Source: Bacteroidales bacterium (GTDB lineage Bacteria > Bacteroidota > Bacteroidia > Bacteroidales > UBA7960). Taken from it: 6,924 nt of DNA. Positions 3,956 to 6,924 of the stretch are shown here, in pieces; positions within the stretch are counted from its first letter, which is position 1; every line of letters starts with the position of its first letter. The translations under genes and the position numbers were made by a program. The stretch covers positions 1-6,924 of the forward strand of contig SKTQ01000026.1 in the NCBI GenBank assembly GCA_007122505.1. The letters are read 5' to 3'. The notes below the pieces were generated by a model. The model saw only the letters and a program-made list of their open reading frames with translations, searched no databases and was not told the origin of the DNA.

Positions 3956-6924
3956 CTAATTTAAACGATAATGCACATCGTAATGTTTTAGCAACTCCTG
4001 TAAAAATCCCACAGGTTCGATGCGAACGTTGCGTGAAAGCATTTCCACCGAATTGTTATCGACCGGGTCTAAAAGGTAAATCTTAAGTTTAGCCTTGCCT
4101 TTGTGCCTTTCGGCAATGTTTTTCATTTTCTGGATGAGATGCCGGTTGATGTCGGCTACCGGCAGGTTAATCATCAGATCGGATGCTTCGCGTTCTGCCA
4201 GTTCACTGAGCAGGCTCATACTTTTCACGCGGATATCCAATTGATCGGGGTTTCTGCGGTTTGGTTGCACACGTGCTTTCACCATAACGGCGTTTTGCAC
4301 TTCCAGGAAATGCTTTACCTTCAGATAATCTTCGGCAAACACGAAGAATTGCATGGACTCGGAGTAATCTTCGATTTGCACGGTTCCATATGGGTTGCCA
4401 TTTTTTGTGTATTTGTGGGCTACTGATGTGATGATTCCGGCAAAACTGATCTCCTTGTTTTTCAGTGACTGGGGATTTTTCAGGTCTTCAATGCTGTGTG
4501 AGCAATAGCTGTTGATGTGGATTTTGAAATTGTCTAACGGGTGACCTGAAATATACATTCCGGTAACTTCTTTTTCCTGCTTTAGCATTTCAATTGTGCT
4601 CCATGACTCGCACTGGGGCATTTCCGGATCAGGAAGGTACACCTCATTGCTTTCCTCGAAGAGGTTCATTTGGGAGGTGTTTTCGCGCATCAGCACGTTT
4701 TGTGTGTGGCGTATGATCTTATCGATGAAGATGGATGTACCGTTGTCGTCGGAGTGGAAAAACTGAGCCCTGTGCACACCTTCAAAACAATCGAAGGCTC
4801 CTGCGCGGGCCAGGGATTCAAAAACGCGTTTGTTCACGTTCCGCAGATTGACCCGTTTGGCAAAGTCAAAAATACTTTTAAAGCTGCCATTGGTTTCCCT
4901 TTCGTTCACAATGGATTCCACGGCACCTTCACCGACACCTTTAATGGCACCGAGGCCGAAGCGGATCTGACCCTTGTCGTTTACCACGAAATTAAAGGTA
5001 CTCTCGTTGACATCGGGGCCGAGTACGGGAATTTTCTGCCGCTGACATTCCTCCATGATAAAGGTGATCTTTTTGATCTCGCTGAAGTTGTTTGTCAACA
5101 CAGCAGCCATATACTCGGCAGTGTAATTGGCTTTCAGGTAGGCGGTTCGATAGGCTACCACCGAATAGGCAGCGCTATGGGAGCGATTGAATCCATATTC
5201 GGCAAACCGCGCCATGGTTTCAAAAATTTTCTGGGCTGTTTTTTTGTCAATGCCTTTGTTCAGGGCACCTTCGATAAAAAACATTTTTTGTTTATCCATT
5301 TCCGCCTTGATCTTTTTCCCCATGGCCCTTCTCAGAATATCGGCGTTGGCCAGTGTGAACCCGGCCATGATCTGGGCGGCCTGCATGATTTGTTCCTGGT
5401 ACACCATGATCCCAAACGTTGGTTTCAGGATGTCCTCCAGCCATGGATGCGGGTATTCAACTTTTTGCATGCCATGCTTTCTTTTGATGTACATGGGTAT
5501 ATAATCCATCGGGCCGGGGCGATATAGCGCGTTCATGGCAATCAGGTCTTCGATATTGGAAGGTCTGAGCTCCTTCAGGTATTCGCGCATACCCTGTGAT
5601 TCAAACTGAAAAGTCCCAATGGTATCGCCGCGCTGATACAGGTGATAAGTTTCTTCATCGTCAAGAGGGATTTTCTCTATGTCGATTTTTGTCCCGTATC
5701 TTTTCTCAATGTTTTTAATGGCTTCTTTTATGATGGAAAGGGTTTTGAGGCCGAGGAAGTCCATTTTGAGCATCCCCACTTTTTCCACATACTTTCCTTC
5801 ATACTGGGTAACCGGCAGGTCGGTATCCTTTTGTTTACTGAGTGGCAAACAGTCGATGAGGTTGGTAGGGCCGATGATGACTCCGCATGCGTGTACGCCT
5901 GTTTGACGGTTTGAGCCTTCCAGGCTTTTGGCATATTTGAGTGTTTCTTTTACAATATCGGGGGCATCTTCCAAAGCCTTGCTCAGCTCAGGTACTTCTT
6001 TGTAAGCCTTCTCTAAAGTGGTTCCCTGTCTTTCCGGGACCAGCTTTGCCAACCGGTCGGCATCGGGAAGGGGCAATTTCAGCACGCGGGCAACGTCCCT
6101 GATGGAAGAGCGCGCGGCCATGGTACCGAAGGTAACAATCTGTGCCACTTTCTCACGGCCGTATTTTTCAATGACATAATGTAGCACCCTTTCCCTGCCT
6201 TCATCATCAAAATCAATATCAATATCCGGCATGGATATCCTTTCCGGATTGAGAAAACGCTCAAAGAGAAGATTGTACCGGATGGGGTCGATGGTGGTTA
6301 TACCTGTGCAAAAGGCAACGGCAGAACCCGCTACGCTGCCTCGCCCTGGTCCGACAGATACATCCATCTCGCGCGCTTTGTTGATAAAATCCTGTACGAT
6401 CAGAAAGTATCCCGCAAAACCCATTTCACCGATCACCTTCAATTCAAAATCCAACCGTTCCTTTATGGCATCGGTGACTTCAGGATACAATGCTTTGGCA
6501 CCTTCATAGGTGAGATGCCTGAGATAGTCATTCTCCGAAGTAAAGCCTTCTGCAAGCGGAAAATGTGGCAGCATGACTTTCTCTGCGCTGATGTCGTAGC
6601 TTTCCACTTTTTCGGCGATTTCCAATGTGCCCTCCAGCGCTTCCGGCACATCCGGGAACAGGGCAGACATTTCTTTACGGGTCTTTAAATATTCCTGTCC
6701 GGAATATCGCATCCGGGTTTCATCTTCAATATCACGGCCTGTTTGCAGACAAACCAGAATATCGTGTGCACGCGCATCGTCTTCGTTGATAAAATGGCAA
6801 TCGTTGGTGGCAATAAGCGGGAGCCTGTGCTTTTTGGCAAACTCTATCAGGATACGATTCACCGTATCCTGTTCTTCAAGCCCGTGGCGTTGCAGTTCCA
6901 GGTAAAAATCATCCTTAAACACAT
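3956..6924 (-). CDS. dnaE: DNA polymerase III subunit alpha (partial, 5' end outside window)
   Basis: This is the catalytic subunit of the replicative DNA polymerase. About 988 residues are visible; the N-terminal PHP part (roughly 200 residues by comparison with E. coli DnaE) lies beyond the right edge, and the first in-frame GTG at 6922 is not the true start. Visible domains, numbered from that codon, are: the end of the PHP domain (PLIATNDCHF, 35-44, with D41 and H43 as a metal-ligand pair); polymerase palm with GPGRGS (191-196) and the catalytic aspartate motif PDIDIDF (232-238); the third aspartate D388 in KMDFLGLKTL; fingers with YGFNRSHSAAY (576-586); a helix-hairpin-helix with GAIKGVGEGA (658-667); a clamp-binding motif QMNLF (751-755); an OB fold (about 826-900); and a C-terminal domain (about 915-988). 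This is DnaE type, not PolC: the domain order fits and no embedded exonuclease is seen in the visible part. The stop TAG is at 3956-3958. Nothing in the visible part looks broken. Confidence 0.97.
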   Translation of the reverse strand, partial: VFKDDFYLELQRHGLEEQDTVNRILIEFAKKHRLPLIATNDCHFINEDDARAHDILVCLQTGRDIEDETRMRYSGQEYLKTRKEMSALFPDVPEALEGTLEIAEKVESYDISAEKVMLPHFPLAEGFTSENDYLRHLTYEGAKALYPEVTDAIKERLDFELKVIGEMGFAGYFLIVQDFINKAREMDVSVGPGRGSVAGSAVAFCTGITTIDPIRYNLLFERFLNPERISMPDIDIDFDDEGRERVLHYVIEKYGREKVAQIVTFGTMAARSSIRDVARVLKLPLPDADRLAKLVPERQGTTLEKAYKEVPELSKALEDAPDIVKETLKYAKSLEGSNRQTGVHACGVIIGPTNLIDCLPLSKQKDTDLPVTQYEGKYVEKVGMLKMDFLGLKTLSIIKEAIKNIEKRYGTKIDIEKIPLDDEETYHLYQRGDTIGTFQFESQGMREYLKELRPSNIEDLIAMNALYRPGPMDYIPMYIKRKHGMQKVEYPHPWLEDILKPTFGIMVYQEQIMQAAQIMAGFTLANADILRRAMGKKIKAEMDKQKMFFIEGALNKGIDKKTAQKIFETMARFAEYGFNRSHSAAYSVVAYRTAYLKANYTAEYMAAVLTNNFSEIKKITFIMEECQRQKIPVLGPDVNESTFNFVVNDKGQIRFGLGAIKGVGEGAVESIVNERETNGSFKSIFDFAKRVNLRNVNKRVFESLARAGAFDCFEGVHRAQFFHSDDNGTSIFIDKIIRHTQNVLMRENTSQMNLFEESNEVYLPDPEMPQCESWSTIEMLKQEKEVTGMYISGHPLDNFKIHINSYCSHSIEDLKNPQSLKNKEISFAGIITSVAHKYTKNGNPYGTVQIEDYSESMQFFVFAEDYLKVKHFLEVQNAVMVKARVQPNRRNPDQLDIRVKSMSLLSELAEREASDLMINLPVADINRHLIQKMKNIAERHKGKAKLKIYLLDPVDNNSVEMLSRNVRIEPVGFLQELLKHYDVHYRLN

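Noticed and set aside
4670..5527. 285-codon open frame on the plus strand
   Set aside because: It lies wholly antisense to the well-conserved dnaE coding sequence, and its translation shows no family pattern; it is a shadow of the dnaE codon use.

Overview
The window looks like chromosomal DNA of a Bacteroidota bacterium, with moderate GC. Four things point there: a sphingolipid/sulfonolipid-type alpha-oxoamine synthase, start regions without clear Shine-Dalgarno sequences, promoter boxes of the Bacteroidota form TAnnTTTG, and thioredoxin and DnaE sequences typical of that phylum. It contains four protein genes. I see no RNA gene, CRISPR array or transposase.

Layout. Positions 1-293 carry no gene. 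They hold two successive inverted repeats (2-17 with 71-86, perfect; 91-128 with 152-189, imperfect) and then a TAnnTTTG box at 253-260. A plus-strand gene follows (294-1538): a PLP-dependent acyl-CoA/acyl-ACP:amino acid C-acyltransferase of the serine palmitoyltransferase / cysteate acyltransferase type, the first committed step of sphingolipid or capnine-type sulfonolipid synthesis. The rest of the window is on the minus strand and reads right to left: dnaE (DNA polymerase III alpha, 5' end beyond the right edge), trxA (thioredoxin), a DUF58/VWA-type protein, and a single-pass membrane PAS protein with a GAF-like C-terminal domain. The last of these ends tail-to-tail with the acyltransferase gene, overlapping it by 4 nt.

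How the genes work together. The minus-strand set may be partly co-transcribed. However, trxA has its own promoter-like sequence in the 70-nt gap after dnaE, and a hairpin with a T-rich tract lies between trxA and the DUF58 gene, so two or more transcription units are likely. The DUF58 and PAS genes are close together and probably form one unit. Nothing links the acyltransferase to the minus-strand genes except position.

Most of the content is housekeeping. Points worth a second look are the PAS/GAF-like protein that stops where a histidine kinase domain would be expected, the unresolved substrate (serine or cysteate) of the acyltransferase, the inverted repeats at 2-189, and the apparent TTG start of the DUF58 gene. 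I do not see a convincing new multi-gene system.
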